Origin: JAVZLQ01 sp049972525
Lineage (GTDB): Archaea > Thermoproteota > Bathyarchaeia > Bathyarchaeales > Bathycorpusculaceae
Length of the DNA stretch: 30,038 bases
Reading direction: 5' to 3'
Assembly (NCBI GenBank): GCA_049972525.1
Contig: JBMFKI010000017.1
Coordinates: 1 to 30,038, forward strand
The notes beneath the pieces are model-generated. The model was not told the origin of the DNA. It was given only the letters and a program-made list of their open reading frames with translations, and ran no database searches. This document shows positions 8,473 to 16,880 of the stretch, piece after piece; within the stretch, counting starts at the first letter, position 1, and each line of letters opens with the position of its first letter. The translations under genes and the position numbers were made by a program.

Positions 8473-8489
8473 TTTTAGAAAGTCTAAAA
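8473..8489. promoter_or_regulatory. Inverted repeat upstream of the site-2 protease gene
   Basis: TTTTAGA at 8473-8479 and TCTAAAA at 8483-8489 are perfect 7-base arms around AAG. The site lies 25-42 bases before ATG 8515, in the promoter zone of the divergent gene pair, so it is a candidate operator or part of the core promoter. AT-rich DNA makes chance palindromes common. Confidence 0.4.
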
Positions 8490-8514
8490 AGTAATTGCAC
8501 CTTAATATTGTCTT

Positions 8515-9573
8515 ATGAAATATTCATTTAAATTTGGTTCTGTTTGGGGAATTCCGGTTGAGCTTCACATTACCTTTATACTTTTGTTGATTATCGTTGC
8601 GTTCTTCTCAGCCTATTATTTTCTTTTAATTGTCTGCCTATTTTTCTTCGTGACTATCCATGAATTGAGCCATTCTGTGGTTGCAAAGCATTACCACATA
8701 AAAGTTCGCAAAATTATTCTATATCCCATAGGTGGCGTTTCAGAGATAGAGGAAATTCCTGAAAAACCTGGAATTGAGTGGAGAATGGCTGCAGCAGGCC
8801 CTGTGGTCAGTTTTGCAATAGGGTTATTTCTACTTGCCTTAGATCAGTTGATACCCATCAAACTGCCATTTGCAGAAGCTCTCCCATTCGTCGCAACAGC
8901 GCAAACCTTGATTTATGATTTAGCCATCTTGAACTTGATTCTCGGCGGCTTCAATTTGATTCCAGCATTCCCCATGGATGGCGGCAGAATTTTAAGAGCC
9001 CTTTTAGCCGAAAAAATGAAGTTTTCCGATGCAACAAAATATGCCGCGTTCATCGGCAAGATTCTGGGCATAATGATGGCGCTTTTCGGAATTTGGTATA
9101 ACCTTTGGCTTGTTATAATAGGCATATTCATTTATATAGGTGCAACTGAGGAAACAGAATCAACAATCATATCAACGACTATGGCGCGAGTTCGCGTTAA
9201 AGATGTCATGTACTCTGAGGTGGCTTCTGTTAAACCTGAAACCACCCTCTCAGAGGCTTTGGAAGTTATGTTTAAAGCACGATATCATGACGTTTTGGTT
9301 GGAAAAGACGGTGTCTTCCAAGGAATTGTCACATGGAACGAAATCATGAAGGTTAAGCAAGAGCAAAGAAGCCAGCTGCGGGTGGAACAGTTGCCTATGA
9401 AGCAGATCTCGGTTTTTTCTGACGAATCGATACTTGAAGCCTATAAGATAATGCTTCGTGAAAAGATTGATTTGGTGCCGGTAGTTGAAAGAGAAGTGCC
9501 CGGCAAGGTTTTAGGTGTAGTAACCAGCGAAAGTGTAGCGTATGCCTACGAGAAAGCTAAGGCTCTTCGCTAA
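8515..9573 (+). CDS. Site-2 protease family metallopeptidase (M50) with two CBS domains
   Basis: A membrane-embedded zinc protease of 352 residues, likely acting in regulated intramembrane proteolysis. The zinc motif HELSH is at 49-53 inside a hydrophobic helix. The third zinc ligand is in FNLIPAFPMDGGR at 146-158, equivalent to the family's NP-D-G motif. At least four membrane segments precede a cytoplasmic tail of two CBS domains, about residues 225-345 (VKDVMYSEVASVKPETTLSEA and a second unit starting near MKQISVFSDES), which usually sense adenine nucleotides. ATG 8515 has no clear SD, so translation may be leaderless. The cleaved substrate is unknown, and no sigma/anti-sigma-like partner is expected in an archaeon. 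Confidence 0.93.
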   Translation: MKYSFKFGSVWGIPVELHITFILLLIIVAFFSAYYFLLIVCLFFFVTIHELSHSVVAKHYHIKVRKIILYPIGGVSEIEEIPEKPGIEWRMAAAGPVVSFAIGLFLLALDQLIPIKLPFAEALPFVATAQTLIYDLAILNLILGGFNLIPAFPMDGGRILRALLAEKMKFSDATKYAAFIGKILGIMMALFGIWYNLWLVIIGIFIYIGATEETESTIISTTMARVRVKDVMYSEVASVKPETTLSEALEVMFKARYHDVLVGKDGVFQGIVTWNEIMKVKQEQRSQLRVEQLPMKQISVFSDESILEAYKIMLREKIDLVPVVEREVPGKVLGVVTSESVAYAYEKAKALR

Positions 9574-9605
9574 AAGTGCAGAATACTCGTTGAAGAAGGG
9601 ATTTT

Positions 9606-9887
9606 TCAAAGGTGAATAAAGTACCACGGAGTCTGTTCTTCAAGCGTTTTCTTGGCTGCTAAAAAGTCTTCCTTAAGCTTTGGAGTAATTAGAACGGATT
9701 CTCCATTTTGCAGATGGCGCATCAAATCCTGAAAGTTGATTTTCCTGACTTCTACTTGACGAATACTCTTATCTCCGTTCAGAAACAGTAGTTTAAATCC
9801 CTCCACAGAATTTGTTTCCATCACCAATTTTTCTGAATGTTCCATTTCCTCTTCTTCTAATTTTAACGCTAATACTTTTCTCATCAT
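9606..9887 (-). CDS. Hypothetical protein, about 93 residues
   Basis: A small soluble protein beginning MMRKVLALKLEEEEMEHSEK and ending EEQTPWYFIHL. The middle reads as a short alpha/beta domain (GFKLLFLNGDKSIRQVEVRK, then HLQNGESVLITPKLKEDF). No motif I can assign is visible. GGTG precedes the tandem ATGs at 9887/9884, and the second has the better spacing. It is convergent with the site-2 protease gene and preceded by a 268-base spacer with a direct repeat. Confidence 0.65.
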   Translation of the reverse strand: MMRKVLALKLEEEEMEHSEKLVMETNSVEGFKLLFLNGDKSIRQVEVRKINFQDLMRHLQNGESVLITPKLKEDFLAAKKTLEEQTPWYFIHL

Positions 9888-9924
9888 TCACACCACAAAG
9901 ATTCTGTGTGGCGCTGAAGTCTCA

Positions 9925-9949
9925 TAAATGTATGTCAGTCATGCGACAA
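9925..9949. repeat. Dispersed direct repeat, copy 1
   Basis: This copy centres on TATGTCAGTCATG (9931-9943). It matches 22 of 25 bases with a second copy at 10090-10114 in the same spacer. It lies about 40 bases upstream of the small minus-strand gene, in its promoter zone. Confidence 0.75.
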
Positions 9950-10089
9950 TCTTACAACCGTATATACATCTGTTTTATCACGAAGTCCTTTGCTGAAGTC
10001 GACAACAACTATTTGAGGGGAAAGGAGAGGAGAGCGAAAAACTGTTTCCTCGCCAACTTCAGCTATTTTAAACGCTGATCCTTCTAATT

Positions 10090-10114
10090 TAAATATATGT
10101 CAGTCATGGGGCAA
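10090..10114. repeat. Dispersed direct repeat, copy 2
   Basis: Second copy of the 25-base repeat, with TATGTCAGTCATG at 10096-10108. It begins with an AT-rich TAAATATATG resembling a TATA box and is followed by GGTGACGATG, so it could drive a very short plus-strand transcript that runs into the 3' end of the TrmB gene. Confidence 0.75.
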
Positions 10115-10155
10115 GGTGACGATGACTCGTTTGCTTTCGTGCAATGCGAGTTATC

Positions 10156-11010
10156 TTAACTGATTTCCTTCTTTACTTGCTCTATTTTCAACTTTGCAGG
10201 AGTGGAACTGCTCCAAACTTTTTCAAAGAAATCCTTCATGATGTTAACGTGGCCTAAATCGTTAGTCCACAGTTTATGCCTTAACCCTTCATCTTCTAGA
10301 CTTTCGCTGAAATGCACTGCTGAGCCTATGATAAGTTCTTTGTCATCGACAATGGTTATTGTGGATGTTACATTTGGAGCATGCCTTATTTCACAAAAAT
10401 TTTCCAGTTTAATGAGATCATCAACATTTTTTTCATCCACTTCAGTTATTATTCTAACCTTGACGTTTCTTCTCGCGCATCGACGGAGCATATCATCTCT
10501 GCCGTAAATGACGGCGACCTTAATTTCCAGTTTTGGAGTCATCCAAAGCACTTCGTTTTTCGCTTTTTGCAGCATCTCCTGAATTTTTTTGTTTACCAAA
10601 TGCTGCCCAGAAATCAGAATATAATGTGCTGGTTCAAACCGCGTCAACCCGGCAGACTTGCCCTCTAACTTTTTCAATTCACTTTCCAATGCGCTCTTTT
10701 CTCGGCGGAGTTCAGAAATTTTATTAGCAAGAATTTCTTGCTGGTAACTAATTAATTCAGAAAGTGCTTCTTCAGGGCTAATTGCAAGGAATTTTGTAGG
10801 CTTACTAACAATTACTTCCACTATGCCTAATTTTTCGAGGCGGGGCAACACGCGATAAGTTTCTTGACGTGGAACATTAGACAACTTTGCTATTGCACTG
10901 GTACTCGCCTGTTTAAGTTGCAACAATGCAAGATAGATTTTTGCTTCATTTTTACTTAGACCAAAAAGCATTAATTTTTTGATAAGGTCCTCTGAAACTG
11001 GCATAAACAT
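10156..11010 (-). CDS. TrmB-family transcriptional regulator
   Basis: A 284-residue archaeal regulator. Residues about 10-80 form a winged helix-turn-helix (LMLFGLSKNEAKIYLALLQL, then ASTSAIAKLSNVPRQETYRV with the recognition helix). Residues 85-118 are a Lys/Glu/Leu-rich coiled coil for dimerisation. The remaining part is the TrmB C-terminal effector domain (YILISGQHLVNKKIQEML, the segment near MTPKLEI, and RNVKVRIITEVDE). Family members bind sugars and control transport or glycolytic genes. GGTGA six bases before ATG 11010 supports the start. It is divergent from marC, and its promoter carries a palindrome that could be its own operator. Genes for sugar metabolism lie a few kilobases away, but a regulatory link is only inference. 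Confidence 0.92.
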   Translation of the reverse strand: MFMPVSEDLIKKLMLFGLSKNEAKIYLALLQLKQASTSAIAKLSNVPRQETYRVLPRLEKLGIVEVIVSKPTKFLAISPEEALSELISYQQEILANKISELRREKSALESELKKLEGKSAGLTRFEPAHYILISGQHLVNKKIQEMLQKAKNEVLWMTPKLEIKVAVIYGRDDMLRRCARRNVKVRIITEVDEKNVDDLIKLENFCEIRHAPNVTSTITIVDDKELIIGSAVHFSESLEDEGLRHKLWTNDLGHVNIMKDFFEKVWSSSTPAKLKIEQVKKEIS

Positions 11011-11023
11011 TGGCTGTCACCTT

Positions 11024-11033
11024 GTCAGCTGAC
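11024..11033. promoter_or_regulatory. Palindrome in the trmB-like promoter
   Basis: GTCAGCTGAC is a perfect 10-base palindrome 14-23 bases upstream of the regulator's ATG. On the minus strand a TATA-like TTGTATATCA lies just upstream (about 11035-11044), so the palindrome falls between TATA box and transcription start. That is a classic position for autorepression. Confidence 0.45.
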
Positions 11034-11105
11034 TTGATATACAATAGATAGCTCTTAAGTTTTTTGCAGCCCTTGAATCTGTGAAAATGCGAGTATTTCA
11101 GTAAC

Positions 11106-11113
11106 CTTATATG
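11106..11113 (+). promoter_or_regulatory. TATA-like box for marC
   Basis: CTTATATG lies about 40 bases upstream of the marC TTG at 11151, leaving a predicted leader of roughly 15 bases. Confidence 0.45.
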
Positions 11114-11150
11114 TTAAAGCTCTCTTGAATTATACGCTGGTTGAAAATGA

Positions 11151-11765
11151 TTGGGAATCATTGAATTTGCGTTAATAGCCGTTACATCCATCGTCGCCAT
11201 AATGGAACCGTTCAGCACCATAGCAGTTTACATAACCTTAACTAGGAACATGGAGCAAAGAAAACAGCGTAAAATCGCCGCAAAGTCCATGAAAATATCA
11301 TTTCTTGCGCTAATATTTTTTGCTTTAACAGGCCATCTTCTTTTCTTAGTTTTTAACATTACAGATTACGCCTTCAAGATTGCTGGCGGCATCCTTCTTA
11401 TTGCAGTTTCGTTAAGAATGCTGTATCCTGGAAAAGGCGAATATTCCACTGATGAACGTGAAGATGTTGCAATCGTGCCACTTGCTTTTCCTCTCACCGC
11501 CGGTCCAGGCACAATAACAACGGTGATGCTTCTCGTTTCAGAAGCAAATAATTTTTTAGAAGCCTCCTTCGTTTTTGTTGGTATCACCATAGGGATTTTA
11601 ATATCCTATGTTGGAATGTTATATTCCTCTAAACTTTTCAAGTTGTTAGGTGAAGACGGCCTTCGTGTAGTGACAGCGTTGATGTCCATACTAATATTGG
11701 CTATAGCGATTCAGTTTATAATCAACGGAGCGGCTGAAGCCGTGTCACAAATTTTCAGTAAATAA
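11151..11765 (+). CDS. MarC-family integral membrane protein
   Basis: A 204-residue protein with six hydrophobic segments matching the MarC/UPF0056 family. It opens IEFALIAVTSIVAIMEPFST, with the conserved P in helix 1. It has GGILLIAVSLRML after helix 3 and the family hallmark VPLAFPLTAGPGTITTVMLL near residues 105-124. It ends in a hydrophobic helix GLRVVTALMSILILAIAI. The family was once linked to multiple antibiotic resistance, but its transported substrate is uncertain; amino-acid export has been proposed. TTG 11151 is the start in the track of conserved residues, with no clear SD. It is divergent from the TrmB regulator, which may control it. Confidence 0.92.
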   Translation: MGIIEFALIAVTSIVAIMEPFSTIAVYITLTRNMEQRKQRKIAAKSMKISFLALIFFALTGHLLFLVFNITDYAFKIAGGILLIAVSLRMLYPGKGEYSTDEREDVAIVPLAFPLTAGPGTITTVMLLVSEANNFLEASFVFVGITIGILISYVGMLYSSKLFKLLGEDGLRVVTALMSILILAIAIQFIINGAAEAVSQIFSK

Positions 11766-11819
11766 AATAACTAAGCTGATTAAACGGTTGTAGGCTATTA
11801 TACGCAAATGTGCTATGCC

Positions 11820-14240
11820 TTAAAGTTGGAGTCTTTTGAAAACTAGATATTTAAATGGGTCTATAATTCCGACGGTGAATAGTGCTGAAAACCCTAGGGC
11901 AACGAGAACGTGATATGGTGGGAGCGATGGAATGATTAGGCCGTATATGCCTAACAATGTAAATCCGATTAGAGTGGCAATAATGGAGATGGTGAGTCCT
12001 TTGCCTGGTTTTGAGGACCAGAAATGCCTTCTTTCTCTAACGATGTATACTCTGAATTGGCTGTAGAAGACAAGTGTTAGCATTGTAAAGGTCTGGAGTT
12101 TTTCTTCTTCTAAATTAAAATAGATTTTTCCTATTGCGATTGTTAGGATACCTCCGATGACCATTAAAGAACCAACTACAAGAGATGCTAAAGTAATATT
12201 TTTGATGTTCCACTTGTTCGGGTTGCTTGTATACTTTACATGATCGGTGGCTAATGACATTGTTGCGAAATCATTTGCGAAGATAAGAAGTGTCATGCCT
12301 AAGAGACTAAGGATAATGTCATGCAACCAGAAAAAGCCTATAGTCAGTAAAGCAACAAACTGTATAACCTTAGTAACTTTGTTTATGACCCATGTTAGCA
12401 TCCGCTGATATATTTGCCTACTAATCTTTATTGCGCTTACTATCACCTTCACGCCTTGTTCGGTTAAAACGACACTTGCGGCCGCTTTCGCAACATCAGT
12501 TGAATTACTTACAGCGATTCCCATCTCCGCTTGTTTTAGAGCCGGCGCGTCATTAACACCGTCGCCAGTCATCCCAACCATATGCCCTTTAGACTGTAAA
12601 AGTTTCACAATCTCATACTTGTCCTCGGGATACACTTCGGCAAAACCATCATACGTCTCAACAACTTTGGCCTTATCTACCTCGTTTAATGCCTTAAGTT
12701 CCGCAATGGGAATGATTCTCTCACCAATGGACGCTTGACGGGCTATTTCCTTAGCAATACTAATGTTATCGCCCGTAAGCATCATAGGCTTTATTCCAAG
12801 TCGTTTAATCTCCTCTATCATGGCTTTTGAATCTGGTCTTATGGGATCAGCTAAAGCCAAAAGCCCTACAAACTGGAGGTTGTCGAAATCCTCGTTTTCA
12901 GATTTGGCAACAGCCAAGGTTCTGTATCCTTTCTCTGATAACTTATCCAACATTGCGTTTGCTTCTTCACAGACGGCATCAGCTTTTTTGCATAGGCTTA
13001 CAATTATTTGTGGTGCGCCTTTAACAGCCTTAAAGCGCGTTCTATTACTCTCAACTACGGATTCTGATCTTTTGATGGATGGATTAAATGGTGTAAAGGA
13101 AACATGCTTATATGAATCTAAATTAACCCCTAAAGATTTCGCATAATTTATGACTGTTAAATCTATTATGTCTTTGCTCTCTTCTTCAGAAGCCAATGCA
13201 GCTATAAGCGCTACGTCTTCTTTCTTATATGAGGAAAATGGAATTACTTCAACAACTGATAACTTATTTTGAGTTATCGTGCCCGTTTTATCCAAACAAA
13301 CTATGTCTATGGAAGCTGCATCTTCAATTGAGTCAAGCCTCGTCACGAGAACTCCTTCTTTAGCAAGTTCCATAGCGCCGACAGCCTGAACTATGGTAAG
13401 CACCGCTGGCAACGCAACTGGAATAGCTCCCATGAGGAAAATAACGGCAAACGTCAATATTGACAAAACACCTATGTTCAACGGCAGTGCGTACGCCGAA
13501 GTTAATGTCAACGCTGCCAAGCTAAAATACATCATATATTTGGTTATAGCCATCATTATTTCTTCTTGATGAGATTTTGGTTTAGCTTTCTTGACCAATT
13601 CGGCTGTTCGCCCAAAATACGTGTTCACTCCAGTGTTAACCACAACACACTTAGCTTCTCCTCGCGTAACAATTGAGCTTGAATAAACAATGTCTGATGG
13701 ACGCAAATTTACTGGCAGCGATTCTCCTGTTAAGGCTGACTGGTCAACAGAAAGCTCTCCGCTGATTATCTTGGCGTCTGCAGGCACCAAGTCGCCTAGG
13801 CCTACGAGTATAACGTCTCCTAGAACAATTTCTTTAGCATCTTTTACTGTCCATTTTCCTTCACGCAGAACCTTCGCCTTTACAGCAAGCCTCTTTTTCA
13901 AAAAGTTAAGCACCCGTTGTGAGCGGCTTGAATGCACAAAGCCTATTACAACATTTATGGTGAGTAACACAAAAATTATAGCAGCCTCGACATAATGCCC
14001 TAGCACGCATGAGAGCACAATCGCTAGCTCCAGCAGCCAAGGCATGGGACCCCAATAGCGTGAGAAAAACTCAATTAAGGGATTTTTCTTTTCTTCTGTT
14101 ATCTCGTTGTATCCAAACTTTTCTATTCGATTTTTTGCTTCAGACTCTGTAAGCCCAAGCATGGAGGTTTCTAAAATTTTGAATGTTTCTTCTATGGAAA
14201 GCTGCTTAAAGTCAGCTGTACTCTTTATCTTTGCAGACAT
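11820..14240 (-). CDS. P3A-type proton-exporting P-type ATPase (downstream paralog)
   Basis: An 806-residue P-type ATPase of the plasma-membrane H+-ATPase class. It shows the actuator motif TGES at 171-174, the M4 motif GAIPVALP at 271-278, the phosphorylated Asp in DKTGT at 317-321, and the hinge motif TGDGVNDAPALKQAEMGIAV. It has about ten membrane helices. In the M6 region ANDFATMSLA keeps the Asp corresponding to the plant proton-binding residue. ATP hydrolysis would pump protons out and energise the membrane. No C-terminal regulatory domain of the plant type is present; it ends about 20 residues after the last helix. It follows its paralog by 50 bases and is probably in the same operon. 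Confidence 0.94.
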   Translation of the reverse strand: MSAKIKSTADFKQLSIEETFKILETSMLGLTESEAKNRIEKFGYNEITEEKKNPLIEFFSRYWGPMPWLLELAIVLSCVLGHYVEAAIIFVLLTINVVIGFVHSSRSQRVLNFLKKRLAVKAKVLREGKWTVKDAKEIVLGDVILVGLGDLVPADAKIISGELSVDQSALTGESLPVNLRPSDIVYSSSIVTRGEAKCVVVNTGVNTYFGRTAELVKKAKPKSHQEEIMMAITKYMMYFSLAALTLTSAYALPLNIGVLSILTFAVIFLMGAIPVALPAVLTIVQAVGAMELAKEGVLVTRLDSIEDAASIDIVCLDKTGTITQNKLSVVEVIPFSSYKKEDVALIAALASEEESKDIIDLTVINYAKSLGVNLDSYKHVSFTPFNPSIKRSESVVESNRTRFKAVKGAPQIIVSLCKKADAVCEEANAMLDKLSEKGYRTLAVAKSENEDFDNLQFVGLLALADPIRPDSKAMIEEIKRLGIKPMMLTGDNISIAKEIARQASIGERIIPIAELKALNEVDKAKVVETYDGFAEVYPEDKYEIVKLLQSKGHMVGMTGDGVNDAPALKQAEMGIAVSNSTDVAKAAASVVLTEQGVKVIVSAIKISRQIYQRMLTWVINKVTKVIQFVALLTIGFFWLHDIILSLLGMTLLIFANDFATMSLATDHVKYTSNPNKWNIKNITLASLVVGSLMVIGGILTIAIGKIYFNLEEEKLQTFTMLTLVFYSQFRVYIVRERRHFWSSKPGKGLTISIIATLIGFTLLGIYGLIIPSLPPYHVLVALGFSALFTVGIIDPFKYLVFKRLQL

Positions 14241-14290
14241 ATTTCGTAAACTCAGTAAGTTACAGTAGCATTATAAGCGTTTGATGCCTC

Positions 14291-16753
14291 TTATCTGTGA
14301 AAGATTATTCCTTCATGACTCAACAGCTTATAGAAACGGATCTTGAGAAAATCACTTACCAGAAATAGCGTTAAGGCATAACCCCAAACGAGACCTGCAA
14401 GGCTCCAACCCATTGCTGGAAGCAGTATCCCATAAACGGTGATTAATGTTGCAGTTAGTTGTGTAAGTATAACTGTGAGAAGTAAGATTTTCGCTGGCTT
14501 CACAGACCAGAATGGCCCTTTTGTTCTCGCCACAAATAAAGCAAGGTGCCCAGCTACTGATAATTTGAGGTATATGAAAGACTGAAGAATTTCTGCGTTT
14601 AAGTGCAGTAGTTCGCGTCCTATGTAAAGTAAACCGAAAGATGAAAAGACTCCGATAATTCCAAGATAAGTGGCTATACCTAATAAAATTCTCATGTTCC
14701 ATTTTTCTGGCTGACTGGAGTATTTTACATTGTCATAAGCAATCGTCATAATCGGTATATCATTTAGAATCGCCAGCAAAACTATCATAAGCGGAGTAAC
14801 GGGATAAAAATTGAATACAATGATTGACGCTGTGATGAAGAATAAAACTCTGATCGTTTCGCAAATGCGGTAAATGGCGTAGTTTGTCATTCTCTGGAAT
14901 ATTTTGCGACTTTCCTTAATGGCGTCGATGATGACTGAAAGTCCAGGTTTTGTAAAAACGATATCTGCTGCGGATTTTGCAGCATCTGTAGCACCAGCAA
15001 CAGCTATACCAGCATCCGCTTTCTTCAAGGCAGGAGCATCATTTACGCCGTCGCCTGTCATGCCTACAATGTGGCTTCTGCCTTGAAGAAGCTCCACGAT
15101 GCGGTATTTGTGTTCAGGAAAGACTTGGGCGAAACCATCAGCATCCTCGACAACGCGTGCAGCTTCGCCAGCTTCTTTATCTATGAAAGCTGGTGCTGTA
15201 ATAATATTCGTTCCTAAACCCACTTGCTTTGCAATTTCTTTGGCGATGGCTATATGGTCGCCTGTAACCATTTTTACGCGCACACCCATAGATTGTGCTG
15301 CCTTAATTGTTTCAGCTGAACCTTCACGCGGCGGATCGTAAAGGGCGATGAGCCCGATGAACTGCCATTTTCCCTTTTCATCTGTTCTAGCTACTCCCAG
15401 AGCGCGGTATCCTTTTGAGGCAAATGAATCTACAATTGCAGCTACATCGGTGCCTACTGCCTCTTTATCGGCTACAAGCGATAGAATTGCTTGTTCTGCA
15501 CCCTTGGCAACCTTAAACTTGTTTCCGTTATCAGCCTCTACCGTGGCTTCTGTCCGTTTTGAAACAGGGTCAAACGGCTTGAAAGATGTAACTTTATAAT
15601 GGCGAATAGCTTCAACAATTTCACGTGATGCATTTGTTTTAGCAATTATCGCATCGTCAATTGGGTCGCGGTCTTCCTCTCTTGATGCTAAGGTAGCGAA
15701 TAATAACACATCCTTTTCTGTAAACCCTCTAAGCGGTTTCACTTCGCCAACTGTAAGTTCATTTTTTGTAATGGTGCCGGTCTTGTCAGAGCATAAAACA
15801 TCCATTCCCGCCATTTCTTCAATAGAGACAAGTTTGCTTACAATAGCCTCTCTTTTAGCTAAGGCTATCGCGCCTATTGCCATCGTAACCGAAAGAACAG
15901 CAGGCAATGCTGCTGGAATTGCCGCCACAGTTAAAACTAAAGCAAATTGTAGTATCTCAAGGATGCTTTCACGACGGAAAAGTGCTACAAAAAAGATGAC
16001 AGCAACCAATATTATGGCGAGAGCTATTAAATAATCGCCAATTTTGATTATTGCCTTCTGAAAGTGGCTTTGTGTTTTAGCCTCTTCTACTAGCCTAGCA
16101 GTTTTACCAAAATACGTGTTCATGCCAGTAGAAACCACCAAGGCGGTCATCTCTCCCTGTCTTACTATGGAACCTGCGTATCCAACATCCCCGACATGCT
16201 TTTCCACAGGCAAAGATTCGCCTGTCAATGCCGATTCGTCCACAAGCAGATAGTCGCCCTCAAAAAGTTTAATGTCAGCTGGGATTATGTCGCCTAGGCG
16301 TACACGCACAACATCGCCTAGCACAAGTTCTCTTGTAGGAATTTCGCGCCATTTGCCATCACGCAAAACTCGTGCTTTTGGCGCGAGCTTCTGTTTCAAC
16401 AGTTCAATAGCGTTGCCTGCTTTATGCTCCTGCCAAAAACCAACCACTGCATTAACCATAAGAAGCACGAAAATAATTCCAAAATCTATCCAGTGTTGGA
16501 TAAACGCCGATACGATAACGGCTGCCTCAATCATCCATGGAATAGGACCCCAAAAATAGCCTAGAAATTTGACAATTGGATTAACCTTTTTCTCAGGAAT
16601 CTCGTTAGGACCAAACTGTTGAAGCCTTTTCTCTGCCTCTAAATTAGCAAGACCATTCTCGTTTGAAGAAAGCCTCCTAAATAATTCCGCTACAGAGAGC
16701 TCTTTAACATCCTCTGCACTAGTAAAAGTCGAACTTTCTCTACGAGACGTCAT
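14291..16753 (-). CDS. P3A-type proton-exporting P-type ATPase (upstream paralog)
   Basis: An 820-residue paralog of the next gene with the same layout: TGES at 177-180, M4 AAIPAALP at 277-284, DKTGT at 323-327, and TGDGVNDAPALKKADAGIAV. M6 is AILNDIPIMTIA, retaining the N-D pair of H+-ATPases, followed by the K-x-S-x-x-P-x-x-W element also found in plant pumps. The N-terminal cytoplasmic segment carries EDVKELSVAELFRRL, the usual cation-ATPase N-terminal helix. ATG 16753 has no SD, and a TATA-like box (CTTTAAATG on the minus strand, 16789-16797) predicts a leader of about 14 bases. The two pumps differ in M5-M6 and could differ in ion or in conditions of use. Confidence 0.94.
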   Translation of the reverse strand: MTSRRESSTFTSAEDVKELSVAELFRRLSSNENGLANLEAEKRLQQFGPNEIPEKKVNPIVKFLGYFWGPIPWMIEAAVIVSAFIQHWIDFGIIFVLLMVNAVVGFWQEHKAGNAIELLKQKLAPKARVLRDGKWREIPTRELVLGDVVRVRLGDIIPADIKLFEGDYLLVDESALTGESLPVEKHVGDVGYAGSIVRQGEMTALVVSTGMNTYFGKTARLVEEAKTQSHFQKAIIKIGDYLIALAIILVAVIFFVALFRRESILEILQFALVLTVAAIPAALPAVLSVTMAIGAIALAKREAIVSKLVSIEEMAGMDVLCSDKTGTITKNELTVGEVKPLRGFTEKDVLLFATLASREEDRDPIDDAIIAKTNASREIVEAIRHYKVTSFKPFDPVSKRTEATVEADNGNKFKVAKGAEQAILSLVADKEAVGTDVAAIVDSFASKGYRALGVARTDEKGKWQFIGLIALYDPPREGSAETIKAAQSMGVRVKMVTGDHIAIAKEIAKQVGLGTNIITAPAFIDKEAGEAARVVEDADGFAQVFPEHKYRIVELLQGRSHIVGMTGDGVNDAPALKKADAGIAVAGATDAAKSAADIVFTKPGLSVIIDAIKESRKIFQRMTNYAIYRICETIRVLFFITASIIVFNFYPVTPLMIVLLAILNDIPIMTIAYDNVKYSSQPEKWNMRILLGIATYLGIIGVFSSFGLLYIGRELLHLNAEILQSFIYLKLSVAGHLALFVARTKGPFWSVKPAKILLLTVILTQLTATLITVYGILLPAMGWSLAGLVWGYALTLFLVSDFLKIRFYKLLSHEGIIFHR

Positions 16754-16788
16754 GTTTGATGCGCTTCTGCTAAACTTTTATTTCCTTA

Positions 16789-16797
16789 CATTTAAAG
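16789..16797 (-). promoter_or_regulatory. TATA-like box for the P-ATPase operon
   Basis: CTTTAAATG on the minus strand is centred 40 bases upstream of ATG 16753, followed by AT-rich DNA. This places the transcription start about 14 bases before the ATG. Confidence 0.4.
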
Positions 16798-16880
16798 TTG
16801 TTTTGGTCACGTACAAGTCTGACAATCTATGAGGTATAGACGAAAATTTGGGCGAAAAATATAGGCTTGCAATTTTATGC

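Noticed and set aside
9812..10078. Plus-strand 88-codon frame in the region of the small hypothetical gene and its spacer
   Set aside because: Its first half is antisense to the small minus-strand gene, it has no SD, and its second half (from MSVMRQ) has no recognisable features.
14352..14702. 116-codon minus-strand frame within the upstream P-type ATPase
   Set aside because: It is the same strand but another frame of the conserved C-terminal helices; no sign of coding beyond chance.
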